From: an uncultured Tenacibaculum sp.
Lineage (GTDB): Bacteria > Bacteroidota > Bacteroidia > Flavobacteriales > Flavobacteriaceae
Assembly (NCBI RefSeq): GCF_947494125.1
Contig: NZ_CANLTU010000007.1
Coordinates: 62,001-126,000 of the forward strand
Length of the DNA: 64,000 nt
Reading direction: 5' to 3'
A program made the translations under genes and the position numbers. This document shows positions 50,726-59,804 of the stretch, piece after piece (position 1 is the first letter of the stretch; each line of letters begins with the position of its first letter). The notes under the pieces are model-generated. The model made no database searches. It was not told the origin of the DNA and was given only the letters and a program-made list of their open reading frames with translations.

Positions 50726-52177
50726 ATGAAAAAAATATTAATTTTAGTAGCAGCAATATTTATTGCTTCTTGTTCTGATAATTTAGAAGGCTTAAATCAG
50801 AATATTAAAGATCCAGCTGCTGTACCAGGAGAAAGTTTGTTTACTGGAGCGCAAAAAGCCTTAGCTGATCAGGTTGTTGACCTAAACGTTAACAATAACA
50901 ACACGAAACTTTGGTCTCAATATTTACAAGAAACTACTTATACAGATGAAAGTAATTATGATCAATTAACTCGTAATATTCCTCAACAACAATGGGATAT
51001 TTTATATAAAGATGTATTAAAAGATTTAGATGAAGCTAAGAACGTAATTACTGCAACTACTTACACAACTGCAGAATTAAATGCTCTAAAGCCTAATAAA
51101 TTAGCTATTATAGAAGTTTTAAATGTATATACATATGCTTTATTAGTTGAAACGTTTGGTAATGTACCATACACAGAAGCTTTAGATATTAACAATTTAC
51201 TACCTAAATATGATGACGGTTTAACTGTATATAGAGATTTAATAGTTCGCTTAACTACTGCTATTAACACACTTGATACTAGTTTAGCTAGTTACGGTTC
51301 AGCTGATAACATTTATAATGGAGATGTTACGAAATGGAAAAAATTTGCAGCTTCTTTAAAATTAAGGATGGGAATTTTGCTTTCTGACGTAGATAATGCA
51401 CTTGCAAAATCTACAGTAGAATCTGCTGTTACTGCAGGTGTTTTTACTAGTAATGCTGATAATGCTGATTTCACATATTATTCTGCCGATCCAAACACTA
51501 ACCCAATACATGACAACTTAGTATTAAGCGGAAGACATGATTTTGTTGCTGCAAAAACAATAGTAGACATGTTGAATACATTAGCGGACCCAAGAAGAGC
51601 TACGTACTTTGAAGAAGTACCAGCTGGAGGCTACGTAGGTGGAACTATAGGTTCTACATCTGGTTACGCATCTCACTCTCATGTAGATCCAGTAGTAGAA
51701 GCTGCAACAACTCCAGGTGTACTTTTTGATTATGCTGAAGTTGAGTTTTTATTAGCTGAAGCAACTGCTCGTACTTTTGCTGTAGGTGGCACTACAAAAA
51801 GTCATTATGATGCTGGAATTACAGCTTCTTTTGAAGATTGGGGATTAACTGCTGCTGATGCTACAACATACTTAGCAACACCTGCTGTTGATTACGCAAC
51901 TGTTTTAGCTGCTAGTACAGCCACTACTCCTTGGAAAGAAGTAATTGGTAATCAAAAATGGATAGCCTTATTTAATAGAGGTTTAGAAGCTTGGACTTCA
52001 ATAAGACTTTTAGATTTTCCTACAATGGCGACTCCAACTGATGCTGTTTCTGGTTTTCCAAATAGATACACATATCCAGTAGTTGAACAAACTTTGAATG
52101 GAACTAATTATACAGCCGCTGCCGCTGCTATAGGTGCGGATACTGCTGAACAAAAACTATTCTGGGATCTTAATTAA
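50726..52177 (+). CDS. SusD/RagB family lipoprotein
   Basis: A 483-residue surface lipoprotein that covers the SusC barrel and captures ligand. Lipobox IASC at the end of the signal (C18), then TPR-type helices typical of SusD (NKLAIIEVLNVYTYALLVET, WKKFAASLKLRMGI, FDYAEVEFLLAEA). It follows the SusC gene by 10 bp and ends at a strong terminator, so the pair is one transcription unit. The ATG at 50726 is the start because the lipoprotein signal begins there. Confidence 0.93.
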   Translation: MKKILILVAAIFIASCSDNLEGLNQNIKDPAAVPGESLFTGAQKALADQVVDLNVNNNNTKLWSQYLQETTYTDESNYDQLTRNIPQQQWDILYKDVLKDLDEAKNVITATTYTTAELNALKPNKLAIIEVLNVYTYALLVETFGNVPYTEALDINNLLPKYDDGLTVYRDLIVRLTTAINTLDTSLASYGSADNIYNGDVTKWKKFAASLKLRMGILLSDVDNALAKSTVESAVTAGVFTSNADNADFTYYSADPNTNPIHDNLVLSGRHDFVAAKTIVDMLNTLADPRRATYFEEVPAGGYVGGTIGSTSGYASHSHVDPVVEAATTPGVLFDYAEVEFLLAEATARTFAVGGTTKSHYDAGITASFEDWGLTAADATTYLATPAVDYATVLAASTATTPWKEVIGNQKWIALFNRGLEAWTSIRLLDFPTMATPTDAVSGFPNRYTYPVVEQTLNGTNYTAAAAAIGADTAEQKLFWDLN

Positions 52178-52203
52178 TCTTCATAATATTTTGTAATTAT
52201 TTA

Positions 52204-52234
52204 AAGTCCTGATAAAATCAGGGCTTTTTTTTTG
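52204..52234 (+). terminator. Terminator after the first SusCD pair
   Basis: AGTCCTGAT / ATCAGGGCT, nine pairs (one G-U) with a 3-base loop, then nine T residues. Confidence 0.88.
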
Positions 52235-52300
52235 TTAAAAAATTGTATATTTAAGATAAAATTAAGATTTTAGCGATTAATTAATTCAAATAATTACATA

Positions 52301-55300
52301 ATGAGAACAAAGTTTAATGGAATTTTAACACTTTTACTAGTGTTATTTGTGCAAATATCTTTTGCGCAAGACAAGACGATTTCAGGGACCGTCGCCGATG
52401 AATCTGGCCCACTTCCTGGAGTGACAGTCATAAAAAAAGGTACTACTCAGGGTACTGAAACAGATTTTGACGGAAATTATGCTATCAAAGTTAAAACTGG
52501 AGAAGTTTTAGTTTTTAGTTTTGTAGGTATGAAAACTGTTGAAAGAACTGTTGGAGCATCAAATCGTATTGATGTAACAATGGAAAACGACAATTTACTA
52601 GAAGAGGTTGTAGTTGTTGGTTATGGTACAAGTACAAAAAGAGCATTTGCTGGTACGGCTTCTACTGTAAAAACTGAGAACCTTGAAGCTAAATCATTCT
52701 CAAATGTATCTCAAGCTTTAGCTGGTGAGATTGCTGGTGTTACGGTAATAAATACATCTGGACAACCAGGTTCTATTGGTACTGTACGTATTAGAGGTTA
52801 TGGTTCACCAAATGGTAACCGTGCTCCTTTGTACGTTGTTGATGGTGTTCAGCTTTCTGGAAACTTCGAATTAAACTCAATTAATCCATCAGATATTAAA
52901 AGTACTACTGTATTAAAAGATGCAACGGCTACTGCGATTTATGGATCTAGAGGTGCAAATGGAGTTGTATTAATCACTACAAAAACTGGTACTTCTTCTG
53001 AAAGAGGTTACATTGAAGTTGATGTTAAAACAGGTGTAAATACGCAAGTTATTCCTAGATATGATGTATTAACTTCTCCTGAACAATATGTTGGTTTAGT
53101 GTGGGAAGGTTTATATAACAGAGGTGTTGTAACTGGTCAAGCTGATCCGGTTGCTTTTGCTAACGGTAGATTATTAACTGACAATGGTATTGGTGCAGGT
53201 TATAACATGTGGAATGCTGCAACTGCTGCCGATTTAATTGACCCTGCTACAAGAACTGTAAGAAGTGGTGTTAGTAGATTATTTAATCCTGAAAAATATA
53301 GTGATTTAGCTTTTGGAGATGGTATAAGAACTGAAGCTAACTTAAGAATGGGTGGTGGTTCTGAAAAATCTAAATATTATGTTTCTATGGGATATTTAGA
53401 TGATAAAGGATATTCTATTAATTCTGATTATAAAAGATATTCTACAAGATTAAACTTAACTTCTGATCTTAAAGATTGGTTAAAAGTTGGAGCTAATTTA
53501 GGTTACTCTTATTCTGAAAGTACTAATAATGGACAAATTGCTGGTTCTGAAAATGTTTTCGAATTTGCAGATAAAATGGCTCCTATATATCCAGTTTTTG
53601 CTAGATATCCTAATACTGGAGATTTAATTCCTGATCCAATTTATGGTGGATACCAATATGATTATGGTTCTCCAACAGGAACTACAGCTCCAAATCCATT
53701 TACAAGAAACCGTCCAAATGCAAACTTATTAAATCCAATTGGTTCTGCTTTATTAGATTTTGATGGGAGAAACACTCATGCAATAAATGGTAATTTCTCA
53801 ATGGATTTCAAATTAACAGATGAATTATCTTTTGAAACTAGATTTGGAGGACAGTATTCATTTGAAAAGAGAAACAATACATCTAACCATGTTTATGGTA
53901 CAGGTGCAAACCCTCATGGAACTATTACTGTTAGAGATAGAACAAGATGGACTATGAATTTCTTACAATTATTACGTTATAAGAAATCATTTGGAGATCA
54001 TAATTTAGAAGTTTTAGCTGCACATGAAACATTTGAAAGAAGTTTTGGGCAATCTAGACAATTCAAAGAAAATGTTATTGTTCCAGGTTTATATAACTTA
54101 AGTAATTACTCTTTAAGTTCTGGACCAGCTGATGGTTATTTCAACAACTCAGGTTTAGAATCATATTTTGGACAGGCTAACTATAACTTTAAGAACAAAT
54201 ATTACTTTACAGCTTCTTTAAGAACAGATGGTTCTTCTCGTTTTATTAAAGAGAAATGGGGAACATTTGGTTCTGTAGGTGCTTCTTGGATTGTTTCTGA
54301 AGAAGATTTTATGGCTGATAGCTTTATCTCATTCTTAAAAGCTAAAGTATCTTGGGGTGTTACTGGTGATCAAACTGGTGCTGCAACTAGTTCTGGTTTA
54401 ACTACATTCAATAATGGTTTTGTTGGAGGTTTAGCTCTTGATGAAAGATTAGTTGGAGATTCTAACTTAACTTGGGAAACGTCAAAAATGTTACAAGGAG
54501 GTTTAGAAATGTCTTTTGGTAACTATTTAGATGCTAATTTTGATTACTATAGAAAAAATACAGATGGTTTATTCTTTAACCAAAGAGTAGGTCCTTCTGC
54601 TGGTTTCTCTTCAGTATTAGTGAATACTGCAGAAGTATTAAATGCAGGTCTTGAATTTGATTTAACTGGTCACCTTATTAATACAGAAGACTTTAAATTA
54701 GATTTATCATTAAACGGTGAATTATTAGAAAACGAAATGGTAACTATGCCATTTGACAGTACTACTGGATTACCAAAAGTAATTGACGAAAATTCAAGTG
54801 CTGATGGTGCTTATGCATATTCTGTTGGACGTTCAATTTTTGATTTTTATATGAGAGAATGGGCTGGTGTAGATCCTGCTGATGGAGCTCCAATGTGGTA
54901 CCAATATTATGATGATAAAAACAACAATGATGTTTTAGATGCTGGTGAAGGGGATTTCTCTACATTAGAAAATGGAGATGCTAGTTCAACAAGTTCTTTA
55001 TATGAATACGAACAAAGTGCTACTGGTGCTAATATAAAAAGACAGACTACTAAAACGTATGCAAATGGTACGCAAAAATATCTTGATAAATCATTTATTC
55101 CTGATGTAAGAGGTGCTTTTAGATTATCAGGTAAAATCAAGAACTTTGATTTTTCTACACAATTTACTTATAGTTTAGGTGGTTATGCTTATGATAATCA
55201 GTATGCTGAATTAATGAGTGACCGTTTTGGAGCTGCTGGAAACAATTTCCATTCAGATATTACTAATAGATGGCAAAAAGCTGGTGACATTACAGATGTA

Positions 55301-55591
55301 CCTGCTTTAACCGATAATGCTGTGACTAACTCAACTTCACAATCTTCTCGTTTTATTACGAGTACAGATTTTATTGCCCTTAACAATGCAAGAATAGGTT
55401 ATACTGTACCTAGTACATTTATGGCTAACTCTGGTGTTGATGCGATTAACCTATGGATTTCAGGAGATAACCTTTTCACTAAAACTGCTAGAGCTGGTTT
55501 TAATCCTGCAGTTACAGAAATAGGAAGTTCGGCACGTAGAATTTATGCGCCTGCTACAACAATAACAATGGGTGTTAGAGTTAAATTTTAA
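52301..55591 (+). CDS. SusC/RagA family TonB-linked outer membrane protein
   Basis: A 1096-residue paralogue of the first SusC protein. Signal peptide about 1-22; CarboxypepD_reg-like domain about 27-108 that is nearly the same as in the first (ISGTVADESGPLPGVTVIKK); TonB box EEVVVVGYG; plug with NSINPSDIKSTTVLKDATA; barrel end MGVRVKF. Beyond the first 110 residues the two proteins diverge, so ligands probably differ. The SusD gene follows after 18 bp. Confidence 0.95.
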   Translation: MRTKFNGILTLLLVLFVQISFAQDKTISGTVADESGPLPGVTVIKKGTTQGTETDFDGNYAIKVKTGEVLVFSFVGMKTVERTVGASNRIDVTMENDNLLEEVVVVGYGTSTKRAFAGTASTVKTENLEAKSFSNVSQALAGEIAGVTVINTSGQPGSIGTVRIRGYGSPNGNRAPLYVVDGVQLSGNFELNSINPSDIKSTTVLKDATATAIYGSRGANGVVLITTKTGTSSERGYIEVDVKTGVNTQVIPRYDVLTSPEQYVGLVWEGLYNRGVVTGQADPVAFANGRLLTDNGIGAGYNMWNAATAADLIDPATRTVRSGVSRLFNPEKYSDLAFGDGIRTEANLRMGGGSEKSKYYVSMGYLDDKGYSINSDYKRYSTRLNLTSDLKDWLKVGANLGYSYSESTNNGQIAGSENVFEFADKMAPIYPVFARYPNTGDLIPDPIYGGYQYDYGSPTGTTAPNPFTRNRPNANLLNPIGSALLDFDGRNTHAINGNFSMDFKLTDELSFETRFGGQYSFEKRNNTSNHVYGTGANPHGTITVRDRTRWTMNFLQLLRYKKSFGDHNLEVLAAHETFERSFGQSRQFKENVIVPGLYNLSNYSLSSGPADGYFNNSGLESYFGQANYNFKNKYYFTASLRTDGSSRFIKEKWGTFGSVGASWIVSEEDFMADSFISFLKAKVSWGVTGDQTGAATSSGLTTFNNGFVGGLALDERLVGDSNLTWETSKMLQGGLEMSFGNYLDANFDYYRKNTDGLFFNQRVGPSAGFSSVLVNTAEVLNAGLEFDLTGHLINTEDFKLDLSLNGELLENEMVTMPFDSTTGLPKVIDENSSADGAYAYSVGRSIFDFYMREWAGVDPADGAPMWYQYYDDKNNNDVLDAGEGDFSTLENGDASSTSSLYEYEQSATGANIKRQTTKTYANGTQKYLDKSFIPDVRGAFRLSGKIKNFDFSTQFTYSLGGYAYDNQYAELMSDRFGAAGNNFHSDITNRWQKAGDITDVPALTDNAVTNSTSQSSRFITSTDFIALNNARIGYTVPSTFMANSGVDAINLWISGDNLFTKTARAGFNPAVTEIGSSARRIYAPATTITMGVRVKF

Positions 55592-55609
55592 TCACAAAAT
55601 ATTATTATT

Positions 55610-57136
55610 ATGAAACAAATTTTTAAATTAATTCTTGCCACTGCCGTGTTCAGTTTGAGCTATGGTTGTGCTGATGAATTATTAAACAATAGTGGGACAT
55701 CTGGTACTAGCCAGCCTACACAATTTCTTACTTCAGATCAATTAAGCTTTGGGGGAGAAACAAATTTAGATATCCCTGCTGCTTTTGTAAATGGTATGTA
55801 CTCTCAAATGGTACAAACAGGTACAGGTGGTACAAACTTAAGCCATGATGATTTTGGTCATAAAGGTTATGATATCTATGGAGATATGCTTTCAGGAGAT
55901 ATGTCTTTAAGCGTTAGTACTTATGGATGGTATCGTTCTGAAATCTCTGAATTTCAAGCTCCTTTAGATTTTACTAGAGGTAGAAACAGAATGGTATGGA
56001 GATATTATTACAGACTTATTAGATCTGCTAATAATATAATTCAAAATTTAGGTGGTAACGATGCTGTACCAACTGTACAAGAAAATAAATTTAATATGGG
56101 TCAGGCGAAAGCTATGCGTGCTCATTCATACTTTTATTTAACTCAATATTACCAAAAAGAGTACAATGCTAGTGAAGCTATTTTACCAATGCCTTTAGCG
56201 CCAATTGGAAGTAACTTAGCTAAATCTACGGCAGGTGATATATACACTCAAATGGAGAAAGATTTAACTGAAGCTATTAGTTTATTAAACGGTTTCACTA
56301 GAACTGCTAAAAGTGCTGTTAATCAAGATGTAGCAAAAGGAATCTTAGCTTATGTTTTAGGTGCTAAAGGAGGTAGAGATGCTGAAGTAGCAACTCTTAC
56401 TCAAGAAGTTATTAATGCTGGTGGTTATACTATGTTAGCACCTAGCCAATTAGTTGCTGCTTCTGGTGGTGTTAATGGTTTTGATGATGTAAATTCTGCT
56501 AGTTGGATGTGGGGTGTTGATCTTACAGAAACTATCGGTCTTGGATTAGTATCTTGGTGGGGACAAGTTGATGCTTGGTCTTATAGTTATGCTTGGGCTG
56601 GAGATTATAAAGCTATAGATAAGTCTTTATATGACGCTATTCCTGCAAATGACTTCAGAAAAGGTCAGTTCTTTGGAAATTCTGCAAGTGGAAGGTATTT
56701 ACAACCTTTATACAAATTTAAAGCTTCTGATAACATTGGTGGAGCATCTCAAACTGTTACTGCAGATTACGTATATATGCGTATAGAAGAGATGTATTTA
56801 ATGAATGCTGAAGCTAATGCTCGTGCTGGTGCTGAAGGTGCTGCTAGAATAAGCTTAAAAGCTTTAATGGCTAACAGAGTTCCAGATAACTCTTACATTG
56901 ATGCATTATCAGGTCAAGCTTTATTAGATGAAATTTATTTACAAACTCGTATCGAAATGTGGGGTGAAGGAAAAAGTTTCTTAGCAATGAAGCGTAATAA
57001 AGCAACTACTTCAAGAGGTACAAATCATTTATCTTTTGTTGGTACTGCTATACCTTATAATGATGAAAGAATGCAATTTGAAATTCCTTTAGATGAAATT
57101 CAAAATAATCCTTTCATTAGCGATCAAAATCAATAG
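55610..57136 (+). CDS. SusD/RagB family lipoprotein
   Basis: A 508-residue SusD-family protein paired with the second SusC. Signal with a late cysteine (LSYGC, C20). The family pattern is present: MGQAKAMRAHSYFYLTQYY (about 167-185), YVYMRIEEMYLMNAEA, and GEGKSFLAMKR near the end. Compared with the first SusD its sequence is distinct throughout, so the two pairs are not simple duplicates. Followed by a terminator. Confidence 0.93.
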   Translation: MKQIFKLILATAVFSLSYGCADELLNNSGTSGTSQPTQFLTSDQLSFGGETNLDIPAAFVNGMYSQMVQTGTGGTNLSHDDFGHKGYDIYGDMLSGDMSLSVSTYGWYRSEISEFQAPLDFTRGRNRMVWRYYYRLIRSANNIIQNLGGNDAVPTVQENKFNMGQAKAMRAHSYFYLTQYYQKEYNASEAILPMPLAPIGSNLAKSTAGDIYTQMEKDLTEAISLLNGFTRTAKSAVNQDVAKGILAYVLGAKGGRDAEVATLTQEVINAGGYTMLAPSQLVAASGGVNGFDDVNSASWMWGVDLTETIGLGLVSWWGQVDAWSYSYAWAGDYKAIDKSLYDAIPANDFRKGQFFGNSASGRYLQPLYKFKASDNIGGASQTVTADYVYMRIEEMYLMNAEANARAGAEGAARISLKALMANRVPDNSYIDALSGQALLDEIYLQTRIEMWGEGKSFLAMKRNKATTSRGTNHLSFVGTAIPYNDERMQFEIPLDEIQNNPFISDQNQ

Positions 57137-57151
57137 TATTTATTGCATATC

Positions 57152-57185
57152 ATACCACTACCTATATAGGTAGTGGTATTTTTAT
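57152..57185 (+). terminator. Terminator after the second SusCD pair
   Basis: A 28-bp palindrome, ATACCACTACC TAT / ATA GGTAGTGGTAT, followed by TTTTATTT. Confidence 0.88.
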
Positions 57186-57236
57186 TTAATTATTCCCCAA
57201 TAATCTAATAATAATATTAATATTAAACTCAACTAT

Positions 57237-57332
57237 ATGAAGAATGTACTTTTCTTTATTAATGGAACTATCTTATTTGAATTTCTTTTAACAGAAATTG
57301 TAAATACAGGTTACATTAGTAATAAAAAATAA
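57237..57332 (+). CDS. Possible 31-residue small ORF (degenerate or short peptide)
   Basis: An open frame MKNVLFFINGTILFEF and onward to a stop at 57330-57332, lying between two terminators. Its leader (TATTCCCCAATAATC, AAACTCAACTATATGAAGAAT) resembles that of the lipoprotein gene at 57432 (TTTTCCCCAACAAATT, AAACTCAACAATATGAAGAAT), with the same start MKN. It looks like a truncated or eroded duplicate of the lipoprotein gene start, or a genuine short peptide; expression is unproven. Confidence 0.35.
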   Translation: MKNVLFFINGTILFEFLLTEIVNTGYISNKK

Positions 57333-57346
57333 TATTCTTTGTATCA

Positions 57347-57382
57347 AAATGCTACAACCTTAAAAAGGTTGTAGCATTTTTT
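57347..57382 (+). terminator. Terminator after the small duplicated unit
   Basis: AAATGCTACAACCTT / AGGTTGTAGCATTT with a 4-base loop and T-rich tail. Confidence 0.85.
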
Positions 57383-57431
57383 ATTATTTATTTTCCCCAA
57401 CAAATTAATAATAACATTAAAACTCAACAAT

Positions 57432-58166
57432 ATGAAGAATTTAAAATTACTTTTTTTAGCTACAATTACATTATTAACATTAAACAGCTGTACAGATGAA
57501 GTTGAACCTATGGGAACAAACTATGTTACATTCAGTGAATCAACTTATTCAACTGCTGTAGATGTAGGTGCTACAAAAACATTAGATGTAGCAATATACA
57601 CAGCTAATATTTCAAACGCAGATAGATCTTTTGATGTCTCTGTTGACCAAGCTAATTCTACTGCTGCTGCTGGTTCATATACTGTACCAACTTCTGTTAC
57701 AATTCCAGCAGGTAAAAATGAAGGTATTTTAGCTATTGAATTATCTGATGTTAATTTAGGGATAGGAGTTAACACAATAACACTAAATTTTGCTGCTAAA
57801 GCAGGTCTTTCAAATGGTGGAAGTACTACAGTTAGCTTTATTCAAAACTGTACTGAAATCTCTGGTACTTTAGACATTGTTTTTGATGGATATGGTAGTG
57901 AAACTAGTTGGGAGATTTTAGATTCTTTAGGAGGTGTTGTAATGTCTGCTGCTGAAAAAGATTATACAGACGGACAAGTTTCAGCATCAATTCCTGTAAC
58001 ATTATGTAGTGGTAGAGATTTTACTTTTACAATCAAAGATGCATATGGTGACGGATTAAGCTTTCCTAATAATGGTACCTATACATTAACTGTTAATGGA
58101 ACTGTTAAAGCTCAAGGTGGTGGTGATTTTGGTTCTTCAGAATCTACTGCATTTGACACTAAATAA
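57432..58166 (+). CDS. Lipoprotein with Calx-beta-like and YGDG-type beta domains
   Basis: A 244-residue lipoprotein: lipobox LNSC (C20), then a Calx-beta-like repeat (about 30-130; SVDQANSTAAAGSYTVP and SVTIPAGKNEGIL), then a C-terminal beta domain (about 137-244) with GYGSETSWEILDSLG and KDAYGDGLSFPNNGTYTL, a pattern common in Bacteroidota secreted proteins. It lies after the SusCD pair but behind its own promoter region and two terminators; it may be a surface accessory of the same uptake system. Ligand unknown. Confidence 0.8.
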   Translation: MKNLKLLFLATITLLTLNSCTDEVEPMGTNYVTFSESTYSTAVDVGATKTLDVAIYTANISNADRSFDVSVDQANSTAAAGSYTVPTSVTIPAGKNEGILAIELSDVNLGIGVNTITLNFAAKAGLSNGGSTTVSFIQNCTEISGTLDIVFDGYGSETSWEILDSLGGVVMSAAEKDYTDGQVSASIPVTLCSGRDFTFTIKDAYGDGLSFPNNGTYTLTVNGTVKAQGGGDFGSSESTAFDTK

Positions 58167-58194
58167 TTTTATATTTAATTAATATAATTTCTAG

Positions 58195-58220
58195 ACCACC
58201 TCTTTCGAGGTGGTTTTTTT
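58195..58220 (+). terminator. Terminator after the lipoprotein gene
   Basis: ACCACCTC / GAGGTGGT, eight pairs with a four-base loop, then seven T residues. The T-run runs into the next promoter. Confidence 0.85.
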
Positions 58221-58244
58221 ATACAAGAAATTCAACTACATTTG
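58214..58244 (+). promoter_or_regulatory. Promoter of the methyltransferase gene, probably leaderless mRNA
   Basis: TACATTTG (58237-58244) ends four bases before the ATG at 58249. The -33 side falls in the preceding T-run (TTT at about 58215-58220), a partial match. The start would fall on or next to the ATG. Confidence 0.55.
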
Positions 58245-58248
58245 CAGC

Positions 58249-58986
58249 ATGGAAGAAAACACTACTATTTTTGGTATTAGAGCTATAATTGAAGCTATTG
58301 AAAGTGATGCGTCACTTAACAAGGTATATTTACAAAAAGGATTAAGAGGAGATTTATTTTTTCAGTTAGATAAATTATTAAAGAAAAACAAAATATCAAC
58401 AAGTGTTGTTCCTACGGAGAAACTAGACCGATTATCTAAACACAATAATCATCAAGGTGCAGTTGCAAAGATTTCTCCTATAGATTTCCATAATTTAGAA
58501 ACATTAATTGAAACTACATTAGAATCAGATAAAACTCCATTGTTTTTATTATTAGATCAAGTTTCTGATGTTCGAAATTTCGGAGCCATTATTAGAACTG
58601 CCGAATGTACTGGGGTAAATGGAATTATTATTCAAAAAAGTGGTAGTGCTCCTGTAAATGCCGAAACCATTAAAACTTCAGCTGGAGCAGCATTTAAAAT
58701 GCCGATTTGTAAAGTAGATCATATTAAAGATGCTATGTTTCAATTACAAGCTGCAGACATTAAATTAGTAGCTGCAACTGAAAAAACAGAAGATTCAGTT
58801 TTTGACATTAATTTTAATCAACCTATAGCAATTGTTATGGGATCTGAACACAAAGGTGTTAGTAATTCAGTATTAAAAATGGTTGATTACAAAGCTAAAC
58901 TACCTTTATTAGGGGAAATAGAATCTTTAAACGTTTCTGTGGCCTGTGGTGCTTTTCTTTATGAAACTGTGAGACAGCGTCAATAA
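58249..58986 (+). CDS. rlmB: TrmH-family RNA 2'-O-methyltransferase (RlmB-like)
   Basis: A 245-residue SPOUT methyltransferase. The N-terminal substrate-binding domain is about 1-75; the SpoU knot follows with LLDQVSDVRNFGAIIRTAEC (about 105-124), IAIVMGSEHKGVSN, and the SAM-binding LPLLGEIESLNVSVACGAFL near the end. The closest match is 23S rRNA 2'-O-methylguanosine methyltransferase RlmB; target nucleotide is not shown by sequence. The ATG at 58249 is favoured over an upstream GTG or ATG because of the promoter position. Confidence 0.88.
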   Translation: MEENTTIFGIRAIIEAIESDASLNKVYLQKGLRGDLFFQLDKLLKKNKISTSVVPTEKLDRLSKHNNHQGAVAKISPIDFHNLETLIETTLESDKTPLFLLLDQVSDVRNFGAIIRTAECTGVNGIIIQKSGSAPVNAETIKTSAGAAFKMPICKVDHIKDAMFQLQAADIKLVAATEKTEDSVFDINFNQPIAIVMGSEHKGVSNSVLKMVDYKAKLPLLGEIESLNVSVACGAFLYETVRQRQ

Positions 58987-58998
58987 ATATAAAATTTT

Positions 58999-59025
58999 AA
59001 AATCCTGCTTTTTGCAGGATTTTTT
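58999..59025. terminator. Bidirectional terminator between rlmB and the rhomboid gene
   Basis: AAAATCCTGC / GCAGGATTTT, ten pairs around TTTTT, with T-runs on both strands. Confidence 0.85.
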
Positions 59026-59728
59026 ATTCATTTTCTTTGTAAAAATATTTATAATTTAACTCTTCTATTTCAGAATTATCTTCTAATATTGGTGGAATAT
59101 AATTTCCATTTTCATCAAACATTTCGTCAAAATCTGTTTTTGAAAACTCAAACTTATTTTTTACAATTCCTTTCTTTCTATAAAATACAGAAAAAATAAA
59201 TCCAAATATCAATCCAGACAAATGTCCTTCCCAAGACATACCTTCTTTAATCGGGAACACATACCATACCATACTTCCATATAAAAAAATTGTTATTAAA
59301 GAAACTGCAACTAAACGATAATGCTTTTTTATAATCCCACTAAAAAAAATAAAACTAAAAAGCAAGTAAACAATACCACTTGCACCTATGTGATATGATT
59401 CTCTTGCTATAGCCCAAGTAAAAATTCCTGCTAGTACTCCTCCATAAACTAAAACTTTTAGCGCAACTTCTTTATAAAAGTAAAAAAGACATGCAGAGAG
59501 CACAAATAAAGGCACTGAATTATTAAATAGATGACTTGTGTCACTATGTATGAAAGGCGAGCTTAAAACACCTCTTAAACCTATTATTTTTCTTGGAAGA
59601 ATACCAAATTTATTAAAATTGAATCCAAAATTAATTTCAATCCAATAAATAAACCATATAAAGAACACAAAAAGAAAAGGAATAAAAAAAACCTTATTTG
59701 AATATTTTAATTGACTATCTGTTTTCAT
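59024..59728 (-). CDS. Rhomboid family intramembrane serine protease
   Basis: A 234-residue membrane protein of about six segments. The catalytic pair is visible: Ser in GASGIVYLL (about 134-142) and His in WEGHLSGLIFGF (about 185-196); HSDTSHLFNN (about 60-69) is the conserved first-helix loop. The C terminus is a 40-residue acidic cytosolic tail. The ATG at 59728 is preferred, giving MKTDSQLKYSN. The substrate is unknown. Its start is 76 bp from the divergent rarA start. Confidence 0.88.
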   Translation of the reverse strand: MKTDSQLKYSNKVFFIPFLFVFFIWFIYWIEINFGFNFNKFGILPRKIIGLRGVLSSPFIHSDTSHLFNNSVPLFVLSACLFYFYKEVALKVLVYGGVLAGIFTWAIARESYHIGASGIVYLLFSFIFFSGIIKKHYRLVAVSLITIFLYGSMVWYVFPIKEGMSWEGHLSGLIFGFIFSVFYRKKGIVKNKFEFSKTDFDEMFDENGNYIPPILEDNSEIEELNYKYFYKENE

Positions 59729-59804
59729 TGTGTTTAAAATAACAAAAATAAATCCAAATGAAAATATCGGAACATCTGTCATAAAACTTTTCTATTTTTA
59801 CAAA

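Noticed and set aside
47476..58166. Polysaccharide utilisation locus with known glycan substrate
   Set aside because: SusCD pairs are present but no glycoside hydrolase, lyase, sulfatase or hybrid sensor is nearby, so no substrate can be inferred.
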